In this document: positions 1 to 8,915 of the stretch, piece after piece
Position numbering within the stretch: position 1 is the first letter of the stretch
Layout: each line of letters starts with the position of its first letter
NCBI GenBank assembly: GCA_945828315.1
Contig: CALZQA010000016.1
Location: forward strand, 1 to 38,676
Origin: an uncultured bacterium
GTDB taxonomy: Bacteria; Bacillota; Clostridia; Lachnospirales; Lachnospiraceae
Length of the DNA: 38,676 bases
Direction: 5' to 3'
Position numbers and translations under genes: made by a program
Notes under the pieces: generated by a model
The model's input: the letters and a program-made list of their open reading frames with translations, nothing else
Told to the model about the DNA's origin: nothing
Databases searched by the model: none

Positions 1-1518
1 CTGGATGTCTCCTATTTCAACAGCCTGATGTATACAGCTGCGGATATGAAGAGGCGGCGTCTTGCGTTACAGGAACATCCGGGACTGGCTGCATGCGACG
101 GTGTGTCGACTGAATCGGCGGGAGATGACGGATCGCAGACGGTGCGCATTGTGCTGGCAGAGGAAAATACCGCTGCGTATGCGGATCTTTGCAGTGAGGC
201 ATCAGAGACGGTGCGGATCGAGATCCTGCAGGCATTGCACAGCAGGGGCATTACATATGGTATTCGCTATGATGCCATCGACCGGATGGCGGCAGGAGAA
301 GAACCGCGCGGGCATGTGCTTGTTGCAGCCGGTTCTCTTCCGGAGGATGGTCAGGACGGGTATTACGAATATTTCTTTCGCACGAATGTCGCACGGACTC
401 CGAAGACGATGGCGGATGGCAATGTTGACTATCGTAACGTCGAGTGGTTTGAGCAGGTGAAAAAGGGACAGAAGCTCGCGTGTTATCATGGGGCTACCAC
501 CGGTAAAAACGGTATGGCGGTGACCGGTCGGGAGATCCCGGCACGAAAGGGAAGAGAGCAGTGTATTCTCACCGGAAACGGTTTTCACAGGCTGGAGGAC
601 GGAAAGACTTATGTCGCGGATCTGGACGGTATCGTCAGTCTCGCGGAGGATTATGCGGGGACGGACACCGTGATGGAGATACAGCTGAATGTGACAAATC
701 TCCTGACTGTCGAGGAGGTCACGCTGGCAACCGGAGATGTACATTTTGACGGAAATGTCTTTGTGAAAGGCAACGTTGGAAGTGGAGCCGGAATCTATGC
801 CACCGGCGATCTGCTTGTCGGTGGTTTTGTGGAGTCGGCACATATTGAGACGGGTGGTGACATCATGATCCGGCAGGGTATGAATGCGTCAGGCGAGGGA
901 GAGATCCATGCCGGCGGTGATGTGAACGGCTATTTCTTTGAGGCAGTAAGGATCCATGCCGGCGGAAACATTCACGGAGATTATTTTATGAACTGCGATC
1001 TTATCGCACAAGGCAGGATCAATGTGATGGGTAAAAAAGGCAGCCTCGTAGGCGGCAGAGCATGTGCGGAACAGGGACTTCGGGCAAATCGTCTCGGCAA
1101 TCAGGCCGGGCTGGCGACATATGTCCAGTTGGGCACAGGTGAGCGCCTGCACAGACAGGAACTGGATCTGAATGAAGCTGTCCGGAGCGTGAGCGGCGAG
1201 CTGGAGGTGCTCAACCATGCACATGAAGAATTTATGAAAAAGTACCAGCCGCAGGTTCGCAATACCATAGAACTGTTCCTGAAGGTTGAGAGCGCGATCT
1301 ACACAAAGGAGCAGGAAATGGATGAGTTGATGGAAAAGAAGCGAAGACTCGAGGAAGAGAAGCGCAAGGCTGCTGCGGTCAGCGCGGTTGTGGAGACGAA
1401 GCTGTACGAGGGCGTGACCTTTGAGATCGAGCGGGTGCGATGGACCAACTCAAAGAGACTTGGAAGTGTCCGGGTCAAAAAATCAGAAAATAAAATTGTA
1501 GTGTTTTCTAATCGATAG
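1..1518 (+). CDS. fapA: FapA / DUF342 family protein, 5' end cut by window
   Basis: The reading frame is open from base 1, with codons for LDVSYFNSL before the first ATG at 28, so the true start is probably upstream and this is a 3' portion. The middle (about residues 200-370 of the visible part) is a run of short glycine-rich repeats such as GDVHFDGNVFVKGNV, GGDIMIRQG and AGGDVNGYFFEA. These are typical of the right-handed beta-helix of FapA (DUF342) proteins, which are polymer-forming or bactofilin-like in fold. The last about 110 residues are charged and helical, predicted coiled coil. Family members are linked to flagellar or cell-envelope assembly; the exact role is not known here. Motility-type neighbours (two chemoreceptors) fit. 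Its stop (TAG, 1516-1518) lies 30 bases before the next start, so the genes are probably co-transcribed. Confidence 0.85.
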   Translation: MDVSYFNSLMYTAADMKRRRLALQEHPGLAACDGVSTESAGDDGSQTVRIVLAEENTAAYADLCSEASETVRIEILQALHSRGITYGIRYDAIDRMAAGEEPRGHVLVAAGSLPEDGQDGYYEYFFRTNVARTPKTMADGNVDYRNVEWFEQVKKGQKLACYHGATTGKNGMAVTGREIPARKGREQCILTGNGFHRLEDGKTYVADLDGIVSLAEDYAGTDTVMEIQLNVTNLLTVEEVTLATGDVHFDGNVFVKGNVGSGAGIYATGDLLVGGFVESAHIETGGDIMIRQGMNASGEGEIHAGGDVNGYFFEAVRIHAGGNIHGDYFMNCDLIAQGRINVMGKKGSLVGGRACAEQGLRANRLGNQAGLATYVQLGTGERLHRQELDLNEAVRSVSGELEVLNHAHEEFMKKYQPQVRNTIELFLKVESAIYTKEQEMDELMEKKRRLEEEKRKAAAVSAVVETKLYEGVTFEIERVRWTNSKRLGSVRVKKSENKIVVFSNR

Positions 1519-1548
1519 GTGGACAATACGATACAGGAGAGATATAAT

Positions 1549-2097
1549 ATGCGTGATAAGATACTCATTGTAGATGACGTGGAGATCAACAGAGAATTGC
1601 TTTCAGAAATACTGAGCAGTGAATACGAGATCCTGATGGCAGAAAACGGAAAGCAGGCGATGAAGGTTCTGGAAGCACGCCATGAGGAGATAGCGGTTCT
1701 GATGCTTGATCTGGTCATGCCGGAGATGGATGGCTTTGTGTATATGAAGTCTCATACCACAAAGGGTGGAGAGATATTAAACAGCATCAAAAATGTCTGG
1801 GATGAAGAATACGGAAAGGTCAGCTATGAGATCTGTCGGCACCACCATGAGAGGTATGACGGCAGAGGTTATCCGGATGGATTAAAGGGGGAGCAGATCC
1901 CACTCTCCGCTCAGATCGTGTCGATCGCAGATGTGTATGATGCGCTGGTCAATGAGCGTGTATATAAGAGTGCATTTTCCAAGGAAAAGGCTTTCCAGAT
2001 GATCGTGACGGGGGAGTGCGGTGTCTTTTCACCGAAGCTTCTGGACTGTTTCTGGAATGCGCGCAGGGCTTGTGAGAGGCTGGCAGATGAGGCATAG
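1549..2097 (+). pseudogene. REC/HD-GYP response regulator with internal in-frame deletion
   Basis: This encodes 182 residues if started at ATG 1549, which has AGGAGA at 1535-1540; a GTG at 1519 abutting the previous stop has no ribosome site. Residues 1-63 are the first half of a receiver domain, with the acidic pair D9/D10 and phosphoacceptor D54 in LMLDLVMPEMDG. Residue 64 runs straight into the latter part of an HD-GYP phosphodiesterase domain (MKSHTTKGGEIL, then HHERYDGRGYP at 98-108). The second half of the receiver, the linker and the catalytic HD motif are absent, although REC/HD-GYP proteins normally exceed 330 residues. The frame is intact, so a protein may be made, but it should not hydrolyse c-di-GMP. 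It is classed as a pseudogene on missing catalytic parts, by inference. Confidence 0.75.
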
Positions 2098-2209
2098 ACA
2101 GAGTCTTTCAGGCGTAGCTGGTGAAGCAGTACCCGTTCGAAGCATGAAAGCCACTTTTCAAAAGTGTAACTGTCGTGTTAAAAAATGGATGAGAGGAAGT
2201 ACAAAAGAG

Positions 2210-3613
2210 ATGAAAAAGGGAAAACAGAGTATTGCGACAAAAATGATCCTGATCATGACAGTGATGGGAATCATCACGATTCTCATGTGTGTGATGAATG
2301 CGGAAGCATTGACGGCGATCAGCGGCTATAATCAAACTCTGGAAGAGGGCATTCGCCAGATTGAGCAGGGAAATGAGTCGAAAGAGATCATGAACGAAAT
2401 TGATTATGCACTGTCAAAGACGGAGATCAGAGTGAGCGGAACGTATTATTTTAACCTGATCCTGGTGGTATTGGCGATCATTAATACCGTGATTGCAATG
2501 ATCGTTTCGATGCGAATGATCGTGAAACCGGCAAAAAAGGCAAGCTTAGAGCTGGATGAGATCGTGAAAGGCATCGAGGCACAGGAGGGAGACCTGACTG
2601 CCAGAGTCAGTGTGAGATCCAACGATGAGATCGGCAGTCTTGCTTCGGGGATCAATGCATTTATCTCTGTTTTACAGGATTATATGTCTACAATGAGAGC
2701 AAATGCGGACTCCATGATGGAGTCGGTAGATAAGGTCACAAGGGGAGTGGAGGATTCCAACCAGAGTGTATCCAATGTATCTGCGGCTTCCGAGGAGCTT
2801 GCTGCCAGCATAGAGGAGATTTCCGCTACTTTACAGCAGATCTCCGATGGAAGTGAGGACATTCTTGAAAAGGTAAAGCGCATGAGTACAGAGGCTGATT
2901 CGGGCGCCGGCACTGCATCAGATATCATGGAGCGCGCGATCCGGCTGCGGGAGCAGACGATCTCCAGCAAGCAGGAGACGACGGACGTTTTCCAGAGGAT
3001 CGAGGCAGGATTGGAGCAGTCTGTGAATGACAGCCGGAGTGTGGAGCGGATCAATGTGCTGACCGGAGATATCTTAAGTATTGCCGGACAGACCAACCTG
3101 CTTGCGCTGAATGCATCCATTGAGGCGGCACGTGCGGGAGAAGCGGGACGGGGCTTTGCGGTTGTGGCAGATGAGATCCGTGTGCTTGCTGACAATTGTC
3201 GTGAGACCGCCAACAGTATTCAGGAGATCAGCCAGACAGTTGTCGGAGCGGTGGAGAATCTGACGATCAATGTGGATGAAATGCTGAAGTTCGTAAGCGG
3301 AAATATTATGAACGATTACGATACGTTTGTTGGTGTCGTAAATCAGTATCATGCGGATGCGGAACAGATGAACCGGATTTTATCGGGTTTTGCAGGAGAG
3401 GCAGGTGTGATGTCCGACACGATGCAGAATATGACCTCCGGTATCCATGATATTACGCTTACCATGGATGAGAGTGCCAACGCTGTCACGAGTGTCGCTA
3501 CGGAAGCATCCGATCTGGTGACTGCGATCTCTGATATTCAGAGTGAGACAGACCATAACCGGAAAGTCTCTGCGGAAATGGATGAGCAGGTACAGCGTTT
3601 TAAGAAGCTATAA
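2210..3613 (+). CDS. Methyl-accepting chemotaxis protein, membrane-bound with small ectodomain
   Basis: This is a 467-residue chemoreceptor. The ATG at 2210 is preferred, with GAGAGGA at 2191-2197; an open frame extends back to 2021 but overlaps the previous gene and is unconvincing. Transmembrane helix 1 is about residues 11-29, a small extracytoplasmic segment spans about 30-79, helix 2 about 80-100, and a HAMP domain about 102-157. The signalling domain follows, with the conserved hairpin tip ([21 protein letters not shown], in two overlapping parts at about 291-311). The ectodomain of about 50 residues is too short for a Cache or classic four-helix sensor, so sensing may be through the membrane, HAMP or a partner. 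It follows the degraded REC/HD-GYP gene in the same direction and ends at a terminator. Confidence 0.9.
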   Translation: MKKGKQSIATKMILIMTVMGIITILMCVMNAEALTAISGYNQTLEEGIRQIEQGNESKEIMNEIDYALSKTEIRVSGTYYFNLILVVLAIINTVIAMIVSMRMIVKPAKKASLELDEIVKGIEAQEGDLTARVSVRSNDEIGSLASGINAFISVLQDYMSTMRANADSMMESVDKVTRGVEDSNQSVSNVSAASEELAASIEEISATLQQISDGSEDILEKVKRMSTEADSGAGTASDIMERAIRLREQTISSKQETTDVFQRIEAGLEQSVNDSRSVERINVLTGDILSIAGQTNLLALNASIEAARAGEAGRGFAVVADEIRVLADNCRETANSIQEISQTVVGAVENLTINVDEMLKFVSGNIMNDYDTFVGVVNQYHADAEQMNRILSGFAGEAGVMSDTMQNMTSGIHDITLTMDESANAVTSVATEASDLVTAISDIQSETDHNRKVSAEMDEQVQRFKKL

Positions 3614-3630
3614 AACAGAAAATGATATGC

Positions 3631-3664
3631 AGGAGATGTATCGAAATCGGTACATCTCTTTTTT
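3631..3664 (+). terminator. Rho-independent terminator after the chemoreceptor gene
   Basis: An 8-bp stem (GAGATGTA at 3633-3640 with TACATCTC at 3651-3658) is followed by a run of six T. It sits about 20 bases after the stop of the chemoreceptor gene. Confidence 0.85.
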
Positions 3665-3672
3665 AGTTTCCC

Positions 3673-3701
3673 TTGCAAGCGGAAAGTAATTGTACTACAA
3701 T
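3673..3701 (+). promoter_or_regulatory. Sigma-A promoter for kdgK
   Basis: TTGCAA (3673-3678) and TACAAT (3696-3701) are separated by 17 bases. The promoter lies between a terminator and the KDG kinase start, with the ribosome site GGGAGGG just before ATG 3737. Confidence 0.75.
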
Positions 3702-3736
3702 ATGAGTGATTATGAAATCTCTTCGGGAGGGACAAA

Positions 3737-4825
3737 ATGGAGCATAAAAATCCGCTTTTGGCGGACAATCACGAGACACAAAAGTTTATTACGATCGGCG
3801 AGATCATGCTACGGTTGACACCGCCGAACTATGACAAGATCCGGATGGCGACGAATTTTGAGGCAAGCTATGGCGGCAGCGAAGCAAATATCGCGCTGGC
3901 GCTGGCAAATCTCGGTATTGACAGTACATTTTTTACGGTTGTACCGAACAATAGCCTTGGAAAGAGTGCAGTGCGCATGCTGCGCAGCAACGATGTCCAC
4001 TGTACACCGGTAATCCTGACTACTCCGGAGCAGACACCGACGCACCGACTGGGCAGCTATTATCTGGAGACCGGTTATGGGATCCGTGCCAGCAAAGTGA
4101 CCTATGACAGAAAGCATTCCGCCATGGCAGAATTTGATTTCGACACGGTGGATCTGAATGAACTGTTGGATGATTTTACATGGCTGCATCTGAGCGGTAT
4201 TACGCCTGCCATCTCAAAAAGCTGTCGCAAGCTCATTTTAGACAGCCTTCGGATCGCGCGGGAAAAGGGTATGACGATCAGTTTTGACGGTAACTTCCGC
4301 AGCAAGATGTGGACGTGGGAGGAAGCGCGGGATTTCTGTACGCTGTGCCTGCCGTATATCGATGTGCTTTTTGGCATTGAGCCGTACCATCTGTGGAAGG
4401 ATGAAAATGACCACACGAAGGGTGATGTGAAGGACGGCGTGCCGCTGCAGCCCAGCTATGAGCAGCAGGATGAGATCTTTCAGGCGTTTATTGAGCGATA
4501 CCCGAATCTGAAATGTATCGCGCGCCATGTTCGCTACGCACACAGCGGCAGCGAGAACAGCCTGAAGGCATATATGTGGTATGAGGGGCACACGTTTGAG
4601 AGCAAGCTCTTTACATTTAATATTTTGGATCGTGTGGGCGGAGGCGACGCGTTTGCCAGTGGTCTGATCTACGCGATGATGAATGATTACAAACCGATGG
4701 ATGTGGTAAATTTTGCGGTGGCAAGCAGTGTGATCAAGCATACGATCCGCGGGGACGGCAATATTACGGATGATGTATCCACGATCCGGAATCTGATGAA
4801 TATGAATTATGATATCAAGCGGTAA
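3737..4825 (+). CDS. kdgK: 2-dehydro-3-deoxygluconokinase (PfkB family)
   Basis: This is a 362-residue PfkB/ribokinase-fold sugar kinase. The N-terminal substrate region has GEIMLRLTPP and the YGGSEANIALALANLG glycine-rich segment. The C-terminal PfkB signature GGGDAFASG carries the catalytic base D304 and the anion hole. The sequence best resembles KDG kinases, which phosphorylate 2-keto-3-deoxygluconate to KDPG with ATP in uronate breakdown. Length is a little over the usual 310-350. A ribosome site (GGGAGGG) and a good promoter precede it, and it seems to be monocistronic. No KDPG aldolase is next to it, so substrate assignment rests on sequence resemblance alone; a related ketose kinase is the alternative. 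Confidence 0.8.
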   Translation: MEHKNPLLADNHETQKFITIGEIMLRLTPPNYDKIRMATNFEASYGGSEANIALALANLGIDSTFFTVVPNNSLGKSAVRMLRSNDVHCTPVILTTPEQTPTHRLGSYYLETGYGIRASKVTYDRKHSAMAEFDFDTVDLNELLDDFTWLHLSGITPAISKSCRKLILDSLRIAREKGMTISFDGNFRSKMWTWEEARDFCTLCLPYIDVLFGIEPYHLWKDENDHTKGDVKDGVPLQPSYEQQDEIFQAFIERYPNLKCIARHVRYAHSGSENSLKAYMWYEGHTFESKLFTFNILDRVGGGDAFASGLIYAMMNDYKPMDVVNFAVASSVIKHTIRGDGNITDDVSTIRNLMNMNYDIKR

Positions 4826-4868
4826 TATAATGAGTGCAAACGAGTCAACATGCTTGCATGATTGACGA

Positions 4869-4902
4869 GTGACAAATGATTGTCGTGACCGGTTTTGTCA
4901 CG
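4869..4902 (+). other. Overlapping alternative hairpins upstream of soluble chemoreceptor gene
   Basis: GTGACAAA (4869-4876) can pair with TTTGTCAC (4894-4901), and CGTGAC (4884-4889) can pair with GTCACG (4897-4902). The two pairings exclude each other. No T run follows, so this is not a normal terminator. It ends 11 bases before the ribosome site GAGGGGGA of the next gene. A regulatory role is only a guess. Confidence 0.3.
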
Positions 4903-4929
4903 ATAAAAGAGTGAGGGGGATTGAGACAA

Positions 4930-6396
4930 ATGAAGAGACGGAAAAACAGTTGTCAGGTCATCTATGAGGCGATCAATGAGGCGGAGGAGGCTGTCACAAA
5001 GGTTCCTGTGAGTGGGGAAGCGCAGGCTGACGAAGCGTCTGTAAAAGAAGAATTACAGGGATTGATCGCAAATGAGGTACGGCTGTCAGAGGCATCGAAA
5101 TCTCTGATGGATACGACCGGTACGCTGAGCAGCTTTGATGTGGGTATGACTTATATGTCCGGACAGCTGATGGACTGTGCGAGATCACTGTCAGAGGTCA
5201 GTGATTCGAATCTGGCGATCGTGGAAGAGACGACTGCAAGTCTGAACATGGTGGATGAAAATGCGAAGGCAACCGCCACAATGCTGGGAAACTTAAATGA
5301 TGATGCACAGCTTCTGGCCACAAAGACGGAGGAGAGCCAGCAGCTTCTGAATAACGCGAAAAAGCTCAAGGACGAGCTGGTGGAGGACATGAAAGTCATG
5401 GCTGATGAGATGTCACAGCTCATGCGGCTGGTCAGCGAGGTCAATGAGATTGTGGACAAGGTACAGTCGATCGCGGGGCAGACAAATCTGCTGGCACTCA
5501 ACGCTTCCATCGAGGCGGCACGAGCAGGCGAGCTGGGAAAGGGCTTTGCCGTTGTTGCAGACGAGGTGCGAAAGCTTGCGGATGACACAAATGAACAGCT
5601 GGTTGACATGCGCCAGTTTGTGAGCCAGATGAACAAGGCAACGGAGGAGAGCAAGGCGAGTCTGGAAAAATCCGTGGCTTCCGGAAACCGTATGGGTGAG
5701 ATGATCGACGGTGCAACTGCCAGCGTACAGGCAAACACAAGCCGGCTGGCCAATATTGCTGAGGATGTGCAGGAGATGAATGCATCTGTCGGAGAGATCC
5801 GGGATGCGATCCACGAGATCAATGCGGCGATGGACGCTTCTACACAGGATGCGGAGCAGCTCGCGGGAATGACGGCAAATATCCGTGACGATGCAGAGAA
5901 GAGTGTCGACTACGCAAAACAGCTGGCAAAGATCGACGATGATCTGTCTGCGATCGTGGAAAAAATTTATATCGGGCTGGAGCAGAGCAGGCGCGCGCCA
6001 AAGAATGAGGAGATCATCGATATCCTCACAAAGGCAAAGACCGCGCATACGAACTGGCTTGCGCTGTTAAAGCAGATCGTGGAGGAAGGTCAGGCACAGC
6101 CGATTCAGGTGAATTCCAGAAAGTGTGTGTTTGGTCATTACTATTATGCATTGGCAGTGAAGCATCCACGGCTTTCTGAGCAGTGGAATCGGATCGGCAC
6201 GCTGCATGGTACATTCCACACATTGGGGCAGACTGTGCTCGAACGGTTGAATCAGGATATGGAGTCCAGACAGGCATTATATGAGGAAGCGGTAGAGGTT
6301 TCCAAACAGCTGATGGATGCCATCGATGCCGTCATCGGAGAGATCTTGCGGATGGCGGAGGAAGGAGAGGCGGTTTTTGAAAAGAGCCTCTGGTAA
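4930..6396 (+). CDS. Soluble methyl-accepting chemotaxis protein with C-terminal CZB zinc-binding domain
   Basis: This is a 488-residue cytoplasmic chemoreceptor with no membrane helix. The start at ATG 4930 is 9 bases after GAGGGGGA; a TTG at 4921 is an in-frame alternative but abuts the ribosome site. A helical region (about 40-170) leads to the signalling tip ([17 protein letters not shown], about 181-197). The last about 120 residues match the CZB chemoreceptor zinc-binding domain: H373 in HTNWL, C399 in the CVFGHYYY motif, and H426/H430 in LHGTFHTL, the expected three His and one Cys ligands. In known CZB receptors zinc occupancy tunes signalling and can respond to oxidants such as HOCl. 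It would couple cytoplasmic zinc or redox state to chemotaxis. Confidence 0.9.
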   Translation: MKRRKNSCQVIYEAINEAEEAVTKVPVSGEAQADEASVKEELQGLIANEVRLSEASKSLMDTTGTLSSFDVGMTYMSGQLMDCARSLSEVSDSNLAIVEETTASLNMVDENAKATATMLGNLNDDAQLLATKTEESQQLLNNAKKLKDELVEDMKVMADEMSQLMRLVSEVNEIVDKVQSIAGQTNLLALNASIEAARAGELGKGFAVVADEVRKLADDTNEQLVDMRQFVSQMNKATEESKASLEKSVASGNRMGEMIDGATASVQANTSRLANIAEDVQEMNASVGEIRDAIHEINAAMDASTQDAEQLAGMTANIRDDAEKSVDYAKQLAKIDDDLSAIVEKIYIGLEQSRRAPKNEEIIDILTKAKTAHTNWLALLKQIVEEGQAQPIQVNSRKCVFGHYYYALAVKHPRLSEQWNRIGTLHGTFHTLGQTVLERLNQDMESRQALYEEAVEVSKQLMDAIDAVIGEILRMAEEGEAVFEKSLW

Positions 6397-6421
6397 AATG
6401 AACTAAAAGAGTCTGAAAAAT

Positions 6422-7444
6422 ATGGACAGAAATAGGAAAAAGAAATTAGCGATCAATGTAATATTATTTTTAGCCATCATGGTTTTTACCATGTGGTTTG
6501 TCTTTCGGGATGAGGGAGTGGAAGCGGTGCTGACCGCCATGAAGCAGATGTCTTTTGCACATCTGCTTCTGGCGATCGCGATCGCTTTGTTTTTCGTCAG
6601 TGCGGAGGGCGTCATGATCTGGTATCTTCTTCGTTCCATTGACGGAACGAGCAGTCTTTTTAGCTGTATCAGATGCTCCTTTATCGGATTTTTGTTTTCG
6701 GGAATCACGCCGTCGGCCACCGGAGGACAGCCGATGCAGCTCTACTATCTGAAAAGAGACGGAAATTCGTGGTCACTCAGTTCTGTGGCACTCATGACCG
6801 TGGCGCTCATGTACAAACTGGTGCTGGTGCTTTTTGGGGTGGGAATCCTGCTGTTCTGGCATGCGCCGCTTCGTGGATATCTCGGCACTGGCTATTACCG
6901 CCTGTTTTTGCTGGGTCTGACGTTGAACACACTGCTTGTCGTGGGACTTTTGATGGTGATGTTCACACCATCCGTGATCCGTCTGTTGAGCGGAAAAGCG
7001 GAATGGCTGGCAGTGAAGCTGCATCTGCTGAAAAAAGCGGGATCAAAACAAGCGAGGCTTGATCATTTCATGGATAATTATCAGAATGCACTGAGCTTTT
7101 TGAAAGAACACAAGGGAAAGATGTTTGTGGTGCTTCTGGGAACAGTTGTGCAGCGCGCGGCAGTGTTTGCGCTGACTTATGTGGTGTATCGCGGTATGGG
7201 AATGAGCGGGGTCGCGCTCACAACGATCATGTGGTTGCAGGCTGCGGTGTACATAGCTGTCGATATGCTGCCGATTCCGGGTGCGCAGGGCATTACGGAG
7301 GCAATGTACCGGCGTGCGTTTCTGAATATTTTTACGGCAGGCCATGTAACTGCATCCATGTGTATCAGCAGAGGCGTCAGCTTCTATTTGATGATATGCG
7401 TGGGACTGGTTGTGACATTATATGAGTTTTGCATAAAAAAATGA
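6422..7444 (+). CDS. Flippase-like integral membrane protein (LPG synthase TM / UPF0104 family)
   Basis: This encodes 340 residues with about eight hydrophobic helices, including LAINVILFLAIMVFTMWFV, LLAIAIALFFVSAEGVMIW and the conserved region around GFLFSGITPSATGGQPMQLYYL. The motif ITPSATGGQP and the later PIPGAQGITE are hallmarks of the family related to the N-terminal flippase half of MprF, also called the lysylphosphatidylglycerol synthase transmembrane family. There is no C-terminal aminoacyl-transferase domain, so it cannot itself make lysyl-PG. It may flip or handle a lipid; the substrate is unknown. The gene starts 25 bases after the chemoreceptor gene, and its stop codon lies inside the stem of a bidirectional terminator. 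Confidence 0.85.
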   Translation: MDRNRKKKLAINVILFLAIMVFTMWFVFRDEGVEAVLTAMKQMSFAHLLLAIAIALFFVSAEGVMIWYLLRSIDGTSSLFSCIRCSFIGFLFSGITPSATGGQPMQLYYLKRDGNSWSLSSVALMTVALMYKLVLVLFGVGILLFWHAPLRGYLGTGYYRLFLLGLTLNTLLVVGLLMVMFTPSVIRLLSGKAEWLAVKLHLLKKAGSKQARLDHFMDNYQNALSFLKEHKGKMFVVLLGTVVQRAAVFALTYVVYRGMGMSGVALTTIMWLQAAVYIAVDMLPIPGAQGITEAMYRRAFLNIFTAGHVTASMCISRGVSFYLMICVGLVVTLYEFCIKK

Positions 7445-7469
7445 GACTGCGAAGCAGTCTCATTTTTTT
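7434..7469. terminator. Bidirectional terminator between convergent genes
   Basis: A 10-bp stem (ATGAGACTGC at 7441-7450 with GCAGTCTCAT at 7454-7463) has a GAA loop. An A run before it and a T run after it let it serve both the flippase-like gene and metY on the opposite strand. Confidence 0.9.
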
Positions 7470-7477
7470 ATGTCTAT

Positions 7478-8752
7478 TTAACATTTTTCCAGCGCCTGCG
7501 CGAGGTCTGCGATCAGATCCTCAATATCCTCCAGACCGACACTGATGCGGATCAGCTCGGCGGGAACACCGGCTTCTTTAAGCTGTTCGTCTGTCATCTG
7601 ACGGTGTGTGGAGGAGGCAGGATTCAGGCAGCAGGTTCTGGCATCTGCCACATGTGTCTCGATGGCTGCCAGCTTCAGGTTTTTCATGAAAGTGCTGGCG
7701 GCTGCGCGGCCACCGGCAAGCCCGAAAGAGACAACGCCGCAACTGCCGTTCGGCAGATATTTTTCTGCCAGTGCGTGATACGGATCATCCGGCAGTCCGC
7801 AGTAGTTAACATAGGCTACCTTCGGATGATCGTGCAGAAATTCTGCGACAGCCTGACCGTTTTCACAGTGGCGTTTCATGCGCACATGCAGGCTTTCCAG
7901 ACCTAAGTTCAAGAGAAACGCATTCTGGGGGCTCTGGATCGAACCGAGATCACGCATGAGCTGCGTGGTACACTTCGTGATAAAAGCGCCGGCATTGCCA
8001 AAACGCTCAGAGTAATTGACACCGTGATAGCTCTCGTCAGGAGTGGTCAGTCCGGGATACTTGTCCGCATGTGCCATCCAGTCAAAGTTACCGCTGTCTA
8101 CGATCGCTCCGCCGACACCTGCACCGTGGCCATCCATGTATTTAGTGGTAGAGTGGGTGACGATATCTGCACCCCACTCGAAGGGACGGCAGCCCACCGG
8201 AGTTGCAAAAGTGTTGTCTACGATGAGCGGAACGCCATGCGCGTGAGCAACCTTTGCAAACAGTTCGATGTCAAGAACCGTCAGCGCCGGATTCGCGATG
8301 GTTTCACCGAACATTGCTTTGGTGTTCGGACGGAACGCGGCATTTAATTCTTCTTCAGTGGCAGTCGGTGAAACAAAGGTCACATCGATACCCATACGCT
8401 TCATTGTGACAGAGATGAGATTGAAAGTTCCACCGTAAATGCTGCTGCTGGATACGATATGATCACCGCACTCACAGATGTTGAACAGTGCAAAAAAGTT
8501 TGCAGCCTGTCCGCTGGAGGTCAGCATTGCTGCCGTACCGCCTTCCAACTCAGCAATCTTTGCAGCGACATAGTCGTTGGTGGGGTTTTGCAGACGGGTA
8601 TAAAAATAACCTTCCGCCTCAAGATCAAACAGCTTACCCATATCCTCACTCGTGTCATACTTGAAGGTTGTGCTCTGCACAATGGGGATCTGACGGGGTT
8701 CACCGTTACCGGGCGTGTAGCCGCCCTGTACGCAAATAGTATTTGTTTTCAT
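7478..8752 (-). CDS. metY: O-acetylhomoserine sulfhydrylase (homocysteine synthase)
   Basis: This is a 424-residue PLP enzyme of the Cys/Met metabolism family. It has YTRLQNPTND (phosphate contacts), SIYGGTFNL (the PLP-stacking Tyr), VDNTFATP (the aspartate to the PLP nitrogen) and HSTTKYMDGHG with the Schiff-base lysine K204. The roughly 425-residue length and the long insert after the lysine point to O-acetylhomoserine sulfhydrylases, which make homocysteine from O-acetylhomoserine and sulfide, rather than to the shorter MetB/MetC (about 380). A ribosome site (AGGAGGAC) precedes the ATG. The promoter is TTGTGA-17-TAGAAT on the minus strand, followed by a CCTA..TAGG box, so cysteine-responsive repression by an Rrf2/CymR-like factor is likely. 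A second metY begins at 38034. Confidence 0.9.
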   Translation of the reverse strand: MKTNTICVQGGYTPGNGEPRQIPIVQSTTFKYDTSEDMGKLFDLEAEGYFYTRLQNPTNDYVAAKIAELEGGTAAMLTSSGQAANFFALFNICECGDHIVSSSSIYGGTFNLISVTMKRMGIDVTFVSPTATEEELNAAFRPNTKAMFGETIANPALTVLDIELFAKVAHAHGVPLIVDNTFATPVGCRPFEWGADIVTHSTTKYMDGHGAGVGGAIVDSGNFDWMAHADKYPGLTTPDESYHGVNYSERFGNAGAFITKCTTQLMRDLGSIQSPQNAFLLNLGLESLHVRMKRHCENGQAVAEFLHDHPKVAYVNYCGLPDDPYHALAEKYLPNGSCGVVSFGLAGGRAAASTFMKNLKLAAIETHVADARTCCLNPASSTHRQMTDEQLKEAGVPAELIRISVGLEDIEDLIADLAQALEKC

Positions 8753-8775
8753 ATGATGAAAGTCCTCCTGATTCT

Positions 8776-8794
8776 CCTATAGTTTACTAGGAAT
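8776..8794 (-). promoter_or_regulatory. Rrf2/CymR-like operator upstream of metY
   Basis: On the plus strand CCTA (8776-8779), eight bases, then TAGG (8788-8791) and AAT. The core matches the box in front of the Rrf2 gene at 37398 except for one missing base in the spacer. It lies just downstream of the predicted transcription start for metY, where a bound repressor would block transcription. Confidence 0.65.
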
Positions 8795-8807
8795 GATTCT
8801 ATCACAT

Positions 8808-8836
8808 ATTCTAGCATTAGAGGTGGATTTTCACAA
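8808..8836 (-). promoter_or_regulatory. Predicted metY promoter
   Basis: On the minus strand, TTGTGA (8836-8831) and TAGAAT (8813-8808) are separated by 17 bases. The -10 is about 55 bases before the metY start. Confidence 0.6.
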
Positions 8837-8843
8837 CACTTTT

Positions 8844-8895
8844 GTGCTATGATATAGTTCAGAGCCAAATTTAGCTCTGAACTATATCATAGCAC
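8844..8895. repeat. Perfect 22-bp inverted repeat between metY and the PIN-like gene
   Basis: The left arm 8844-8865 and right arm 8874-8895 are exact reverse complements over 22 bp, with an 8-base loop (CAAATTTA). Each arm begins with GTGCTATGAT, which contains an extended -10-like element (TGCTATGAT), so the dyad carries one such element facing each way. No T run follows, so it is not a standard terminator. It lies immediately before the ribosome site of the PIN-like gene. Confidence 0.9.
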
Positions 8896-8915
8896 GAATG
8901 AATTGGGAGAAATTT

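Noticed and set aside
2098-2209. c-di-GMP (GEMM) riboswitch before the chemoreceptor
   Set aside because: There is a slight resemblance to the conserved core (GAAAGCC) but not the full motif or its two stems.
2021-2209. Longer N-terminus for the chemoreceptor
   Set aside because: It overlaps the previous gene by 77 bases, has no ribosome site and adds a non-conserved, basic stretch before the first membrane helix.
4869-4902. Terminator after kdgK
   Set aside because: The hairpin has no following T run and has two mutually exclusive forms; listed only as a possible structure.
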